From Sulfuricurvum sp. IAE1 (GTDB taxonomy: Bacteria > Campylobacterota > Campylobacteria > Campylobacterales > Sulfurimonadaceae), in NCBI RefSeq assembly GCF_004347735.1, contig NZ_SLTI01000063.1:1-64000 (forward strand): 64,000 bases of DNA, in the 5' to 3' direction. Under the pieces are notes generated by a model that ran no database searches, was not told the origin of the DNA, and saw only the letters and a program-made list of their open reading frames with translations. Both the position numbers and the translations under genes were made by a program. The first letter of the stretch is position 1, and each line of letters starts with the position of its first letter. This document shows positions 25,071 to 33,121 of this stretch, in pieces.

Positions 25071-25594
25071 AAAAATCGTTGTTGGGGACACTCTTGCTGG
25101 CCGCATCGCTCAGTGCCGGGACTCTGGGGTTTGAGTCGGGGGTGATCAAAGCCCATACGGAAGTTTTCGGGGACAGCTCTATCGACCCGATGTTCAAAAA
25201 AGCCCATTCGAAGCTTTCGATGGATGCGGAGCCTTCCACGTTGCGCGGCGTGATCGAAGTGAGCATCGGCGATTTTATCAGCGACAACAAAAAACGCGAC
25301 GCCAACATGTACGAAGCGATGGAATCGGACAAATTCCCCAAAGCCTCTTTCGAGATCAAGGAGGTTGTTGCCAAAGGGGGGGATAACTATCTTCTCAAAG
25401 GGACGATGAACCTGCACGGCGTCGTAAAAGCGATGAATTTCGAAGGAACCGTCGCCGAAGAGGGCGGCAAGGTCCGCATTAAAGCCAAAAGCGCGATGAA
25501 AATGTCCGATTTCGGAATCCAGCCTCCGAAAATGGTGTTTCTCGTCGTCCGCGATCAGGTCGATTTGAACGTCGACGTGGTGTTGAAACGGTAA
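25067..25594 (+). CDS. YceI-family periplasmic protein
   Basis: A 175-residue exported protein with a signal peptide (about 1-18, ending LSAG). The rest is a YceI lipocalin-like barrel, which in relatives binds isoprenoids such as polyprenols or quinones. Family features seen are a heavily charged strand pattern, FPKASFEIKEVV near residue 85, and LKGTMNLHGVVKAMNFEG near 107. AGGAGGT precedes the ATG at 25067, which overlaps the previous stop. It is the last gene of the six-gene operon. Its end overlaps the convergent metallo-hydrolase gene by 40 nt. Confidence 0.85.
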   Translation: MKKSLLGTLLLAASLSAGTLGFESGVIKAHTEVFGDSSIDPMFKKAHSKLSMDAEPSTLRGVIEVSIGDFISDNKKRDANMYEAMESDKFPKASFEIKEVVAKGGDNYLLKGTMNLHGVVKAMNFEGTVAEEGGKVRIKAKSAMKMSDFGIQPPKMVFLVVRDQVDLNVDVVLKR

Positions 25595-26466
25595 ACTTCC
25601 CCGATCGCGAGGATCCGGGCCGCGTCAGCCGTCCCCTCGCGTTTTACCAGCTCTTTGAACCACGCCAAAGGCTCATCCAGCGGTTCGTCGGAGAGGCGGA
25701 ACGTCCCGTAATGGATCGGGATGAGCGTGCGGGCTCCCAGATCGCGAAACGCCTGCAATGCTTCGGGCGGGTTGAGATGATTGGGACGCATGATCGCCTC
25801 GGGGCGGTAGGCCCCGATGGGCAGAAACGCTTCGCTGATGGCAAAACGCTCCGCAATCTCCCCGAAATGTTCGCCATACCCCGTGTCCCCCGCATGATAG
25901 AGGGTGTGGTCGCTGTTTTGGATCACGTATCCTCCCCAGAGTGCCTTGTTGGTGTCAAAAGGGGTCCGCTTGCTCCAGTGCAGGGCAGGGACGAGTGTGA
26001 TGAAAAGGCCGCCGACCATCAGCGATTCCCACCATTCCAGTTCAAAACACCGCTCTCGGGCGATATCGTTTTTCAGATAACGCCAGAATCCCTGGGGTGC
26101 GACGATGATTGTTTCGGGATTGCGCCGCAGCAGCTCGAGGCCCGAGCGCTTGTCGAAATGGTCGTAATGGGCGTGGGTGATGAGGACCAGATCGGCGAGG
26201 AGACGTTCACGCGGGACCGGGAGCGGGGTATGGCGGCCGTACATCGGTATTCCTCCGAAAACCGGATCGATCGCGACGGTCGTACCGCCCACGTTCAGCC
26301 ACAGCGTGGCGTGTCCAAGCCACATGGCATACTCGCCCTCTGGCAGGGCATCGCGGTAATCGACGGCAGTAGGCGCTTCGTCTGCGGGTGCGGATGCGAA
26401 GCGTTTGGAAATCTGCCATTTGAGGATCGTGCGCAGTGAGATGCGCGGCGAGGTATAACGCTCCAT
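25555..26466 (-). CDS. metallo-beta-lactamase-fold hydrolase (UlaG/NAPE-PLD type)
   Basis: A 303-residue soluble enzyme. Metal ligands are clear: WLGHATLW, ITHAHYDHFDKRS (the HxHxDH motif), HWSKRTPFDTNKALWGG, LYHAGDTGYGEHF (the bridging Asp) and IPIHYGTF. This set and the length fit the NAPE-PLD/RomA-like branch, whose bacterial substrates are mostly unknown but include phosphodiesters and acyl-amides. The ATG at 26466 has AAAGGGG 5 nt upstream, and that ribosome-binding site is one arm of a perfect inverted repeat (26469-26507). Confidence 0.88.
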   Translation of the reverse strand: MERYTSPRISLRTILKWQISKRFASAPADEAPTAVDYRDALPEGEYAMWLGHATLWLNVGGTTVAIDPVFGGIPMYGRHTPLPVPRERLLADLVLITHAHYDHFDKRSGLELLRRNPETIIVAPQGFWRYLKNDIARERCFELEWWESLMVGGLFITLVPALHWSKRTPFDTNKALWGGYVIQNSDHTLYHAGDTGYGEHFGEIAERFAISEAFLPIGAYRPEAIMRPNHLNPPEALQAFRDLGARTLIPIHYGTFRLSDEPLDEPLAWFKELVKREGTADAARILAIGEVYRFNTTSTFKST

Positions 26467-26468
26467 TG

Positions 26469-26507
26469 TGCCCCTTTTTGTTTGGTTTAATTGTACCAAA
26501 AGGGGCA
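26469..26507. repeat. inverted repeat in the hydrolase/AEC divergent region
   Basis: Arms TGCCCCTTTT (26469-26478) and AAAAGGGGCA (26498-26507) are perfect complements, and inside them TTTGGT (26481-26486) pairs with ACCAAA (26495-26500). The arm near the leftward gene contains its Shine-Dalgarno (AAAGGGG on the minus strand). On the minus strand TACAAT (26490-26495) could be a -10. Depending on where transcription starts, this is either an operator or an RNA hairpin that hides the ribosome-binding site. Confidence 0.5.
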
Positions 26508-26543
26508 AGGGAATAGTATTCTCACCAAAAATTAGGGGTAAAG

Positions 26544-27431
26544 ATGGAGCAATTCGCGTTTATCGTCGCACTGCTGCTGATCGGTATGGCGCTCCAAAGA
26601 GCCGATGCCCCCGCCGATTTCTCCAAAAGCCTGAACTTTTTCGTTATTTACGTCTCCCTCCCTGCGACGGTGCTGCTGCAGGTTCCCAAGATCGATTTCG
26701 ACCTCTCGGCGCTGGGGATCGTCCTTGTCCCGTGGCTGCTTCTGCCGATTACCGCGGCGATCGTCGTGCTGATGACCCGTAACCAGCCGCTCCACGTCCG
26801 TGCGGCACTGCTGCTCGTGATCCCGCTGGGGAACACTTCGTTTGTCGGGATACCGATCGTCCAGACGCTGCTGGGGGACAATGCCATCCCCTACGTGCTG
26901 ATGTACGACCAGTTCGGAACGTTTCTGATGCTTTCGCTTTACGGAAGCGCGGTGATCGCCCGTTATGAGAGCGGGGTGTTCCACAAGCGGCTGATCCTCA
27001 AGAAACTGCTCCTTTTCCCCCCTTTTTTGATACTTCTTTTTGCCCTCGGATGGGGGGAGATGCCTGCACAATCGCAGCCGTACCTGCAGATCCTCTCCTC
27101 TACCCTCGTTCCCCTTGCACTGGTATCGGTAGGATATTCACTCAAACTCCGTGGAGAGGTCGATTATCCCCTGTTCGCCAAGGCGCTCGCCCTTAAACTC
27201 CTGCTGATGCCGCTCATCGCGTTCGGGATTTTGCGGCTCATGGGGGCGGACTTTCTCGCACTTCAAACAGGGGTACTTGAATCGGGAATGCCTTCGATGA
27301 TTACGGCGGGGGCGTTGGCGATCGCGGCGGGCTTTGCCCCTGCTCTGAGTGCGGCGCTGGTGGGATACGGTATCCTCGTTTCGCTCGTTACGCTGCCGAT
27401 GATTGCGTATCTGATGGAGACAGTGCGTTAG
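26544..27431 (+). CDS. auxin efflux carrier (AEC)-family permease
   Basis: A 295-residue inner-membrane protein with ten predicted helices in two halves. The family-typical break motifs are seen: NTSFVGIPIVQTLLG near residue 95, and in the second half VLESGMPSMITAGALAIAAGF near 247. AEC proteins in bacteria export or import carboxylates such as malate or malonate; the substrate here is unknown. GGGGTAAAG precedes the ATG. The gene ends within the convergent SprA-like gene (44-nt overlap). Confidence 0.87.
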   Translation: MEQFAFIVALLLIGMALQRADAPADFSKSLNFFVIYVSLPATVLLQVPKIDFDLSALGIVLVPWLLLPITAAIVVLMTRNQPLHVRAALLLVIPLGNTSFVGIPIVQTLLGDNAIPYVLMYDQFGTFLMLSLYGSAVIARYESGVFHKRLILKKLLLFPPFLILLFALGWGEMPAQSQPYLQILSSTLVPLALVSVGYSLKLRGEVDYPLFAKALALKLLLMPLIAFGILRLMGADFLALQTGVLESGMPSMITAGALAIAAGFAPALSAALVGYGILVSLVTLPMIAYLMETVR

Positions 27432-27963
27432 AAGCGTAGGCTTCGCGGCCGGTGACTTTGTCCTGCAGCTCTTTGGCCATTTCGGCGCGGGCACGCATCT
27501 CCATCATGGCCGCCGTTGCCGCCACACGGTAATCCTGAGGGCTGGGATCGGCGGGTGCCATCGCCGCCGCCACGATCTGACGCGCTTTGAGGATCGTTTC
27601 TTCGGGCGTTTTTCCTCCCGAGGTATCGATGGGGACTTCCCCTCCCGTCGCGTACATCTTCCCGTCGGGGCCTTTGGTATAACTAAAACTCGCCCCTCCC
27701 CCCACGACACCGCCTCCGGCAGCGAGATGGGCCGCCTCGTGGGCCCGCACCTGCGCGTCGGTGGCCTGAAGTTTGGCGACATAGGCTTGAACTGCCGGGT
27801 CTTGCGAAGTCGAAGCGTCCGATGGGCGGGAGGTTGCTGAAGTTTCTGTCTTCTCCTGGGATGATTCGGTCTGCGCAGAGGAAGAGGGGAAGGTTTCGTC
27901 CGTTCCGCCGCGCGGGGAAAGATAGGGTGAGGGAAAGGATGAAACACCGGGGGTGACGTTCAT
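27388..27963 (-). CDS. SprA-related putative metalloprotease
   Basis: A 191-residue protein. The N-terminal 55 residues are Ser/Thr/Pro-rich and likely disordered. The core holds VRAHEAAHLAAGG, an HExxH zinc-protease-like motif at residues 75-79, followed by a glycine-rich stretch (GGGVVGGGASFSYTKGPDGK) and YATGGEVPIDTS. This pattern defines the SprA-related family common in Campylobacterota and other proteobacteria; proteolysis has not been shown for it as far as I know. No signal peptide is visible. It overlaps the 3' end of the convergent AEC gene. Confidence 0.83.
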   Translation of the reverse strand: MNVTPGVSSFPSPYLSPRGGTDETFPSSSAQTESSQEKTETSATSRPSDASTSQDPAVQAYVAKLQATDAQVRAHEAAHLAAGGGVVGGGASFSYTKGPDGKMYATGGEVPIDTSGGKTPEETILKARQIVAAAMAPADPSPQDYRVAATAAMMEMRARAEMAKELQDKVTGREAYASNALSPSDTQSSAA

Positions 27964-27975
27964 CGTTTTGGCCTC

Positions 27976-28206
27976 TTATTGCTGGTGCGATCCGTCGCAA
28001 AACGGCTTGCGCCCCGAGCGGCCGCAGCGGCAAAGCCATTTGTCGGTATCGGCGTCGACCGAAAAACGGATCGGTTCTTTCCCCGTCCCTTCGTGGTGTC
28101 CGTCGCAAAACGGAAAACTCTCCGAAAGGCCGCAGGTGCAATAAGCGTATTCGACCCCCGCGTCAAGCGAGGCTTTGAAAGGGGCGTTTTGAAATTTGGT
28201 TTCCAT
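27976..28206 (-). CDS. double CDGSH iron-sulfur protein
   Basis: A 76-residue protein made of two CDGSH zinc-finger-like iron-sulfur motifs: YCTCGLSESFPFCDGHHEG and CRCGRSGRKPFCDGSH. Each provides three cysteines and one histidine, the ligand set for a labile 2Fe-2S cluster. Tandem CDGSH proteins of this size are common in bacteria and are thought to handle electrons or iron-sulfur clusters. The start at 28206 has AAGGAG 7 nt upstream. It lies 12 nt upstream of the SprA-like gene on the same strand and may be transcribed with it. Confidence 0.92.
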   Translation of the reverse strand: METKFQNAPFKASLDAGVEYAYCTCGLSESFPFCDGHHEGTGKEPIRFSVDADTDKWLCRCGRSGRKPFCDGSHQQ

Positions 28207-28516
28207 CGGATGCTCCTTGAGGGGACGATCGCGGAATCGTCCTTTTGCGCCTCTGGCGAGGCCTCCTGCCGCGGACACGCATCGCGGCACCGACAAACCT
28301 TTCTCTGTATAAGTAAGAATGATAACACGTTTTTTTTGTTTACCATTTGCATGGACAATTTACCCCGAAAATTCAAACGTGCTTAAAGGAGAAACCGAAA
28401 AATTGGGCGGAATGCGTTGACGAGAGGCCGGTGATGAGGATTTAAGCGCTTTTTTGTAACAAAAAACCGCCATTGCAGATGGTATAATTTCATCTAACAT
28501 TATGCAAAGGAGCGGC
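28207..28516. other. 310-bp intergenic region
   Basis: It separates divergent genes. No reading frame here looks coding. On the plus side a TATAAT (28483-28488) is a good -10 for the gene at 28517. For the CDGSH gene on the minus side no convincing -10 was found. A short AATGATAAC stretch at about 28318 only weakly resembles half a Fur box. Confidence 0.5.
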
Positions 28517-28921
28517 GTGGACATCGTAGATAGAGTCGAAGTGCTCGTTAAAAAAACCTATTACACCTACGAGCGCTACGAACTCGACGCGACGTTTGCG
28601 ATGCTCTATCACGAACAGCCTATAACGCCAGCCGAGCTGGGGCAATACGTCCGCATCTCCGATCATCTGGTACAGCTTGATGAAAAGCACTATTTCATCA
28701 TTTTCGCCTACACCGAGCATGATAGCGCCGTCAAGGCGTCTCAGAATCTCGTCCACAAACTGGACCACCACTTTAACGACCATACCAGCTGTATTGCGCT
28801 CGATAGCTTCAATCCTTCCAAATCGGCCAAAATCGTCCTTAAACGGCTCCAGGCAATCCTCGACGAAACCCGCTCGCGCTCCTATACCCGCGTCGAAACC
28901 GAAGAGATTTTCGACCACTGA
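28517..28921 (+). CDS. hypothetical cytosolic protein
   Basis: A 134-residue soluble protein with no recognised family. The GTG at 28517 has AAGGAG 4 nt upstream and is preferred over an ATG at 28502 that has no ribosome-binding site. The alternation of strands and helices (HYFIIFAYTEHD, then SAVKASQNLVHKLDHHF, then CIALDSF) vaguely recalls the core of a degenerate GGDEF domain without catalytic residues. It is a single gene between the CDGSH gene and the tRNA cluster, with its own TATAAT -10 at 28483-28488. Confidence 0.6.
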   Translation: MDIVDRVEVLVKKTYYTYERYELDATFAMLYHEQPITPAELGQYVRISDHLVQLDEKHYFIIFAYTEHDSAVKASQNLVHKLDHHFNDHTSCIALDSFNPSKSAKIVLKRLQAILDETRSRSYTRVETEEIFDH

Positions 28922-28924
28922 AAA

Positions 28925-28940
28925 CGTGCGGATCGGCACG
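28925..28940 (-). terminator. possible terminator of the tRNA cluster
   Basis: On the minus strand CGTGC and GCACG pair around a 6-nt loop and are followed by TTTTC. It lies 76 nt downstream of tRNA-Ser and just after the stop of the convergent gene at 28921. The T-tract is short, so confidence is low. Confidence 0.3.
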
Positions 28941-29015
28941 AAAAAACCGTTATGACGTTATGGATTAAAGCGATAAACCGTTGTTGCTATTGTAAAAAAG
29001 GAAGTTTTGTAGAAG

Positions 29016-29103
29016 TGGCGGGCAGACTGAGATTCGAACTCAGGGACCTGTTACAGTCGCCGGTTTTCAAGACCGGTGCATTCAACCGCTCTGCCATCTG
29101 CCC
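29016..29103 (-). tRNA. tRNA-Ser (UGA)
   Basis: Read on the minus strand, the acceptor arms GGGCAGA and TCTGCCC pair fully, the discriminator is G and CCA is encoded. The anticodon loop CTTGAAA gives anticodon UGA. A long variable arm, as in all serine tRNAs, and a GTTCGAATC T-loop are present. It is the last of four tRNAs on this strand. Confidence 0.95.
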
Positions 29104-29127
29104 GTATAAGAATTGAGTGTATTTTAG

Positions 29128-29201
29128 TGGAGGCGGCACCCGGATTTGAACCGGGGATCGAGGCTTTGCAGGCCCATGCCTTACCACTTGGCTATGCCGC
29201 C
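29128..29201 (-). tRNA. tRNA-Cys (GCA)
   Basis: On the minus strand the acceptor GGCGGCA pairs with TGCCGCC, followed by discriminator T (U73, a cysteine identity base) and an encoded CCA. The anticodon loop contains TGCAA, giving anticodon GCA. The T-arm has GGTTCAAATCC. Confidence 0.95.
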
Positions 29202-29206
29202 GTCTA

Positions 29207-29293
29207 TGGTGCCCGAAGCCGGACTTGAACCGGCACAGTGTTACCACCGAGGGATTTTAAGTCCCTTGCGTCTACCGATTTCGCCATCCGGGC
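29207..29293 (-). tRNA. tRNA-Leu (UAA)
   Basis: On the minus strand it starts GCCCGGA and ends TTCGGGC-A-CCA, with a long variable arm. The anticodon loop CTTAAAA gives UAA. It is only 5 nt from tRNA-Cys, so both are processed from one precursor. A terminator-like hairpin lies immediately upstream, between it and tRNA-Gly. Confidence 0.95.
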
Positions 29294-29301
29294 AACGGAC
29301 A

Positions 29302-29351
29302 CAAAAAAATACCCCAGCTCAAACATCGGCTCCCGATATTTCAACTGGGGT
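29302..29351 (-). terminator. hairpin with T-tract between tRNA-Gly and tRNA-Leu
   Basis: On the minus strand ACCCCAG and CTGGGGT form a perfect 7-bp outer stem. Inside it TTGAAATATCGG pairs with CCGATGTTTGAG, largely through G-U pairs, around a GAG loop. TATTTTTTTG follows directly. This has the form of a rho-independent terminator, placed 9 nt upstream of the tRNA-Leu gene. Confidence 0.65.
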
Positions 29352-29353
29352 TA

Positions 29354-29428
29354 TGGAGCGGGAAACGAGGTTCGAACTCGCGACCCCAACCTTGGCAAGG
29401 TTGTGCTCTACCACTGAGCTATTCCCGC
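29354..29428 (-). tRNA. tRNA-Gly (GCC)
   Basis: On the minus strand the acceptor GCGGGAA pairs with TTTCCGC-like bases (TTCCCGC), with discriminator T and an encoded CCA. The anticodon loop TTGCCAA gives GCC. The T-arm has GAGTTCGAACCTC. It is the first tRNA after the promoter at 29448-29476. Confidence 0.95.
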
Positions 29429-29447
29429 ATTGTTTTTGTGGACTGGA

Positions 29448-29476
29448 AGTATAGCAAAAAATTTTCGGCGTGTAAA
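29448..29476 (-). promoter_or_regulatory. promoter of the tRNA cluster
   Basis: On the minus strand a TTTACA -35 (29471-29476), a 17-bp spacer and a TATACT -10 (29448-29453) form a strong sigma-70 promoter. Transcription should start about 12 nt upstream of tRNA-Gly. Confidence 0.8.
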
Positions 29477-29538
29477 GAGTCCGGAGAAAAATTTTGCGTT
29501 TTTCACGGGCGGAAAAGGTTTTTAGAGTATCGGTGCGG

Positions 29539-29544
29539 TATAAT
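29539..29544 (+). promoter_or_regulatory. -10 box of ilvD
   Basis: TATAAT lies 45 nt before the ilvD start. No good -35 is seen. AAAGGA at about 29577 serves as ribosome-binding site. No leader peptide or attenuator is visible in the short leader. Confidence 0.6.
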
Positions 29545-29588
29545 CGCGCCATTTAAACCATAAATATTGACGAACAAAGGAAATCCCT

Positions 29589-31277
29589 ATGCGCAGCGAT
29601 ACGATCAAAAGAGGATTTGACAAAACCCCCCACCGGAGTCTCCTCCGTGCGACGGGGCTCAAAGACGAGGACTTCAACAAACCGTTCATCGGGGTGGCGA
29701 ATTCGCACATCGACATTATCCCGGGGCACTTTTTCCTCCAGGAATACGGCCGTATCGTCAAAGAAGCGATCCGCGAAGCGGGCGGGGTACCGTTTGAGTT
29801 CAACACCATCGGCGTCGACGACGGGATTGCGATGGGGCACGACGGGATGCTTTACAGCCTCCCCAGCCGCGAGCTGATCGCCGACAGCATCGAGACCGTG
29901 ATGAACGCCCACAAACTCGACGGCCTCATCTGTATCCCCAACTGCGACAAGATCGTCCCGGGGATGCTCATGGGTGCACTGCGGGTCAACGTCCCCACGA
30001 TCTTCGTTTCGGGCGGTCCGATGAAGGCGGGACACAAAAAAGACGGTACCCCCATCGACCTTGCCACGGCGTTCGAAGCGGTCGGGAAGCACGCCGACGG
30101 CAAAATGTCCGACGAAGAGCTCTATGAGATCGAGTGCGAGGCGTGCCCGAGCGGGGGGAGCTGTTCAGGGATGTTTACCGCGAACTCGATGAATACCCTC
30201 TGTGAAGCTATGGGGGTGGCGTTGCCGGGCAACGGAACGGTTCTGGCGATGACCCCGGAGCGGATCGAGATGGTCAAGACGGCGGCACGCCGCATCGTCG
30301 AGATGGTCAAAGACGAAAACCCATCCAAATGGAACATGCGTAACATTCTCAACGAAAAAGCGGTCCACAACGCGTTCGTCGTCGATATGGCGATGGGCGG
30401 TTCGTCGAACACCGTGCTGCACATGCTCAGCATTGCCAAAGAAGCGGGGGTCGATTTCGACATCACCCAGATCAACAAGATCAGCGAGAACGTCGCCCAC
30501 ATCGCGAAAATTTCTCCGTCGCTCTCGACCGTGCACATGGACGACATCAACCGCGCGGGGGGTGTTAATGCGGTTATGAAAGAGGTTAGCCGCCGCGGCG
30601 GAATCTTGCATACCGACGCGATGACCGTGACGGGGGAGACGATCGGCGAGCGGATCAAAGACGCCGCGATCAAAGACCCCAATATCATCCACACGAACGA
30701 AAACGCCTACTCTCCGGTCGGCGGCTTGTCAATCTTGTTCGGTAACCTCGCCGAAGAGGGTGCCGTCGTCAAAACGGCAGGGATCGCTCCGGGAATGCGC
30801 CGGTTCAAAGGGACGGCGATCTGCTTCAACAGCCAGCAGGAGGCGATCGCCGGTATCGTGGGGCATAAAGTCAAAGCGGGGAACGTCGTCGTTATCCGCT
30901 ACGAAGGCCCTAAAGGTGGTCCGGGAATGCAGGAGATGCTTGCTCCCACCTCCCTTATCATGGGAATGGGACTGGGTGAGAGCGTCGCGCTCATCACCGA
31001 CGGCCGTTTCAGCGGCGCGACCCGCGGAGCGTCGATCGGGCACGTGAGCCCCGAAGCGGCGGAAGGGGGGCTGATCGCCCTCATCGAAGACGGCGACGAG
31101 ATCGAGATCGATGTAGACAAACACCTCTTACAGCTTAACGTGAGCTACGAAGTACTCGAACAGCGCCGACTGCACTGGAAACCGATCCAAAAAGAGATCC
31201 CTTCCAAATGGCTCAAACGCTACAGCCTCCTCGTTTCCAACGCCTCCAACGGCGCCGCACTCAAAACGGAACTGTAA
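29589..31277 (+). CDS. ilvD: dihydroxy-acid dehydratase
   Basis: A 562-residue iron-sulfur enzyme of valine, leucine and isoleucine synthesis. It dehydrates 2,3-dihydroxy-isovalerate or -methylvalerate to the 2-keto acid in the cytosol. The length is typical. Cluster-binding cysteines lie in [12 protein letters not shown] (near residue 117) and [20 protein letters not shown] (near 184), with [16 protein letters not shown]-like substrate residues near 255 and [11 protein letters not shown] near 470. It stands alone with its own -10, between the tRNA cluster and the end of the glycan operon. Confidence 0.97.
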   Translation: MRSDTIKRGFDKTPHRSLLRATGLKDEDFNKPFIGVANSHIDIIPGHFFLQEYGRIVKEAIREAGGVPFEFNTIGVDDGIAMGHDGMLYSLPSRELIADSIETVMNAHKLDGLICIPNCDKIVPGMLMGALRVNVPTIFVSGGPMKAGHKKDGTPIDLATAFEAVGKHADGKMSDEELYEIECEACPSGGSCSGMFTANSMNTLCEAMGVALPGNGTVLAMTPERIEMVKTAARRIVEMVKDENPSKWNMRNILNEKAVHNAFVVDMAMGGSSNTVLHMLSIAKEAGVDFDITQINKISENVAHIAKISPSLSTVHMDDINRAGGVNAVMKEVSRRGGILHTDAMTVTGETIGERIKDAAIKDPNIIHTNENAYSPVGGLSILFGNLAEEGAVVKTAGIAPGMRRFKGTAICFNSQQEAIAGIVGHKVKAGNVVVIRYEGPKGGPGMQEMLAPTSLIMGMGLGESVALITDGRFSGATRGASIGHVSPEAAEGGLIALIEDGDEIEIDVDKHLLQLNVSYEVLEQRRLHWKPIQKEIPSKWLKRYSLLVSNASNGAALKTEL

Positions 31278-31290
31278 TCCTTCGCTTTCC

Positions 31291-31310
31291 CCGGCCTTCG
31301 GCCGGATTCT
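31291..31310 (+). terminator. hairpin after ilvD
   Basis: CCGGCC-TTC-GGCCGG (31291-31305) is followed by ATTCTTCT. The short T-rich tail is imperfect, but the place, 14 nt after the ilvD stop and before the end of the convergent glycan operon, fits a terminator. Confidence 0.5.
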
Positions 31311-31327
31311 TCTCACATCATCAATCG

Positions 31328-33121
31328 TTAATTATGTTTGGCGTGTTCGAACTCGGGGACGATTTTCCGAAGTCCCGCAACGACGTCATCGGTATGTTCG
31401 AGCGCCGCGATGTCGCGGACGAGATCGTCGATCGGATAGCGGGTTGAGCGGGCGATCATGATCGATTCGAACGCCGTTTTCTGTTCGCTTTCGTCGATCA
31501 GGAGCTCTTCGTAGAGTTTTTCACCCGGGCGCAGACCCGTGTAGACGATCTCGACCGGGCGGGTGGCGTAGAGGCGAATCATCGTCTCGGCGAGGGTGCG
31601 GATCTGCACCGGCTGACCCATGTCGAGGATGAAAAGCTCTCCCCCGCGCGCGATGGCGGCGGCTTGCAGCACCAGCTGGCACGCTTCGCTGATGAGCATG
31701 AAGTAGCGGGTGATTTCGGGGTGGGTGATCGTGATGGGTCCCCCCGCCTCGATCTGGGATTTGAATTTGGGGATGACACTGCCGCTGGAGCCCAGGACGT
31801 TTCCGAAGCGGACCGAGACGATTTCGCTGTTTTTCGGATCAACGTTTTGGGCGTAGAGCTCGACGACCCGTTTGGTCGCCCCCATGACGTTGGTCGGCCG
31901 GACCGCTTTATCCGTCGAGATGATGACGATTTTGGGGACGTCGTGGGCAATCGCGCAGTCGATGAGGACCCGGCTGCCGAGAATGTTGTTGCGTACCGCG
32001 GCGCGCGGGTTGGACTCGCACAGCGGCACGTGTTTGAACGCGGCGGCGTGGATGACGATCTGCGGGCGGGTTTCGGCGAATATCCGATCGAGCGTTTCGG
32101 GGTCGGTGATGCTGCACAGGTACAGATCGGCTTCGGGGATTTGTTCGCCGATCTGGTAGAGGTTGTACTCGCTGTGATCGATCAGCGAAAGACGTTCGGC
32201 GCCGAAGCGGCGGCACTGCAACGAAATTTCGCTCCCGATGCTCCCCCCGGCTCCGGTGATGAGGACTCTCTTGCCACGGATGAAGTTTTCGATAGTCCGG
32301 GTATCGAGGTCTTTGGGGTGGCGGGCGAGGAGCTCTTCGACCGAGAGCGGCGCGACCGTTTCGGCCCCCTCGGAGAGGAGGGCGGAGCGTTTGATTTCCG
32401 CCACGCCCGCTTTACTGAGGAGTTCGTAGGCGAGGCGGAAGTCGTCGTTGCCGAGCGAACCGTCGATGATCGCCGCGGAGACGTCGCGTTCCCTGACGGT
32501 CTCTTCGAGGCGTTCGGGGGCAATCACTTTGATGTTCTGCACGCTCGAGCCGACCATGTGGCGGCTTGCGGCGTCGATGGCGACCACGGCAACGGGGTAG
32601 TAGGGGATGGAACCCTCCAGCGCGCTCTGGATCAGGTGGGCGGTGGCGGGGGAGACGCCGACGATGACGGTCGTGCGGAGATCCTCTTGCGGGACGGTGA
32701 AGCCGAACACAATCCGTTTGAGAAGACGTAATCCGCCCAAGAAAAGGATCGAGAGGATCAGGTCGATGATGATGACGCTTCGCGGAAACGGGGCGAAAAA
32801 ATCGGCAAACAGGGTGTGGATCAGCGAAAACAGCGCATAGGCCCCCACCAGCGCGTAGACGAGTTTTTTCCCTTCCCCGAGGCCGTAGTAACGCCAGATG
32901 ACGCGATAGTTTTTCGACGCATAGATGAAGACGAGCTTGAGGGCGATCAGCGTCAGTGCGACCGACACGAAAGGGGCCATGAACCGTTCGGGGATCGTAA
33001 AATTGAACCGCAGCAGGTAAGCCGCATAGAGGGTTGCGAACGAGAGGAGAACGTCGAAGAGGACAAAAAAGGCGATCCTGCGGGTCGTCGTCGGGCGGAA
33101 GATCTTTCGCACGCTGCTCAC
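31328..33121 (-). CDS. pglF: PglF-like UDP-N-acetylglucosamine 4,6-dehydratase
   Basis: A 597-residue membrane-bound SDR dehydratase, the first step toward UDP-bacillosamine. Four hydrophobic helices occupy about residues 15-150, then a CoA-binding-like domain, and the catalytic Rossmann domain starts at about 280 with VLITGAGGSIGSE. STDKAVRPTNVMGATKR is the active-site region of this inverting/retaining dehydratase group. Length matches Campylobacter jejuni PglF (about 590). The GTG start at 33121 overlaps the pglE stop (GTGA). It is the last gene of the 22-gene leftward run. Confidence 0.9.
   Translation of the reverse strand: MSSVRKIFRPTTTRRIAFFVLFDVLLSFATLYAAYLLRFNFTIPERFMAPFVSVALTLIALKLVFIYASKNYRVIWRYYGLGEGKKLVYALVGAYALFSLIHTLFADFFAPFPRSVIIIDLILSILFLGGLRLLKRIVFGFTVPQEDLRTTVIVGVSPATAHLIQSALEGSIPYYPVAVVAIDAASRHMVGSSVQNIKVIAPERLEETVRERDVSAAIIDGSLGNDDFRLAYELLSKAGVAEIKRSALLSEGAETVAPLSVEELLARHPKDLDTRTIENFIRGKRVLITGAGGSIGSEISLQCRRFGAERLSLIDHSEYNLYQIGEQIPEADLYLCSITDPETLDRIFAETRPQIVIHAAAFKHVPLCESNPRAAVRNNILGSRVLIDCAIAHDVPKIVIISTDKAVRPTNVMGATKRVVELYAQNVDPKNSEIVSVRFGNVLGSSGSVIPKFKSQIEAGGPITITHPEITRYFMLISEACQLVLQAAAIARGGELFILDMGQPVQIRTLAETMIRLYATRPVEIVYTGLRPGEKLYEELLIDESEQKTAFESIMIARSTRYPIDDLVRDIAALEHTDDVVAGLRKIVPEFEHAKHN

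Noticed and set aside
28313-28331. Possible Fur box upstream of the CDGSH gene
   Set aside because: Only about half of the consensus (AATGATAAC) is present and the symmetric half is missing.
28987-29552. Short open frames over the tRNA cluster
   Set aside because: They cover four well-formed tRNA genes and their spacers; the encoded peptides are translated tRNA sequence.
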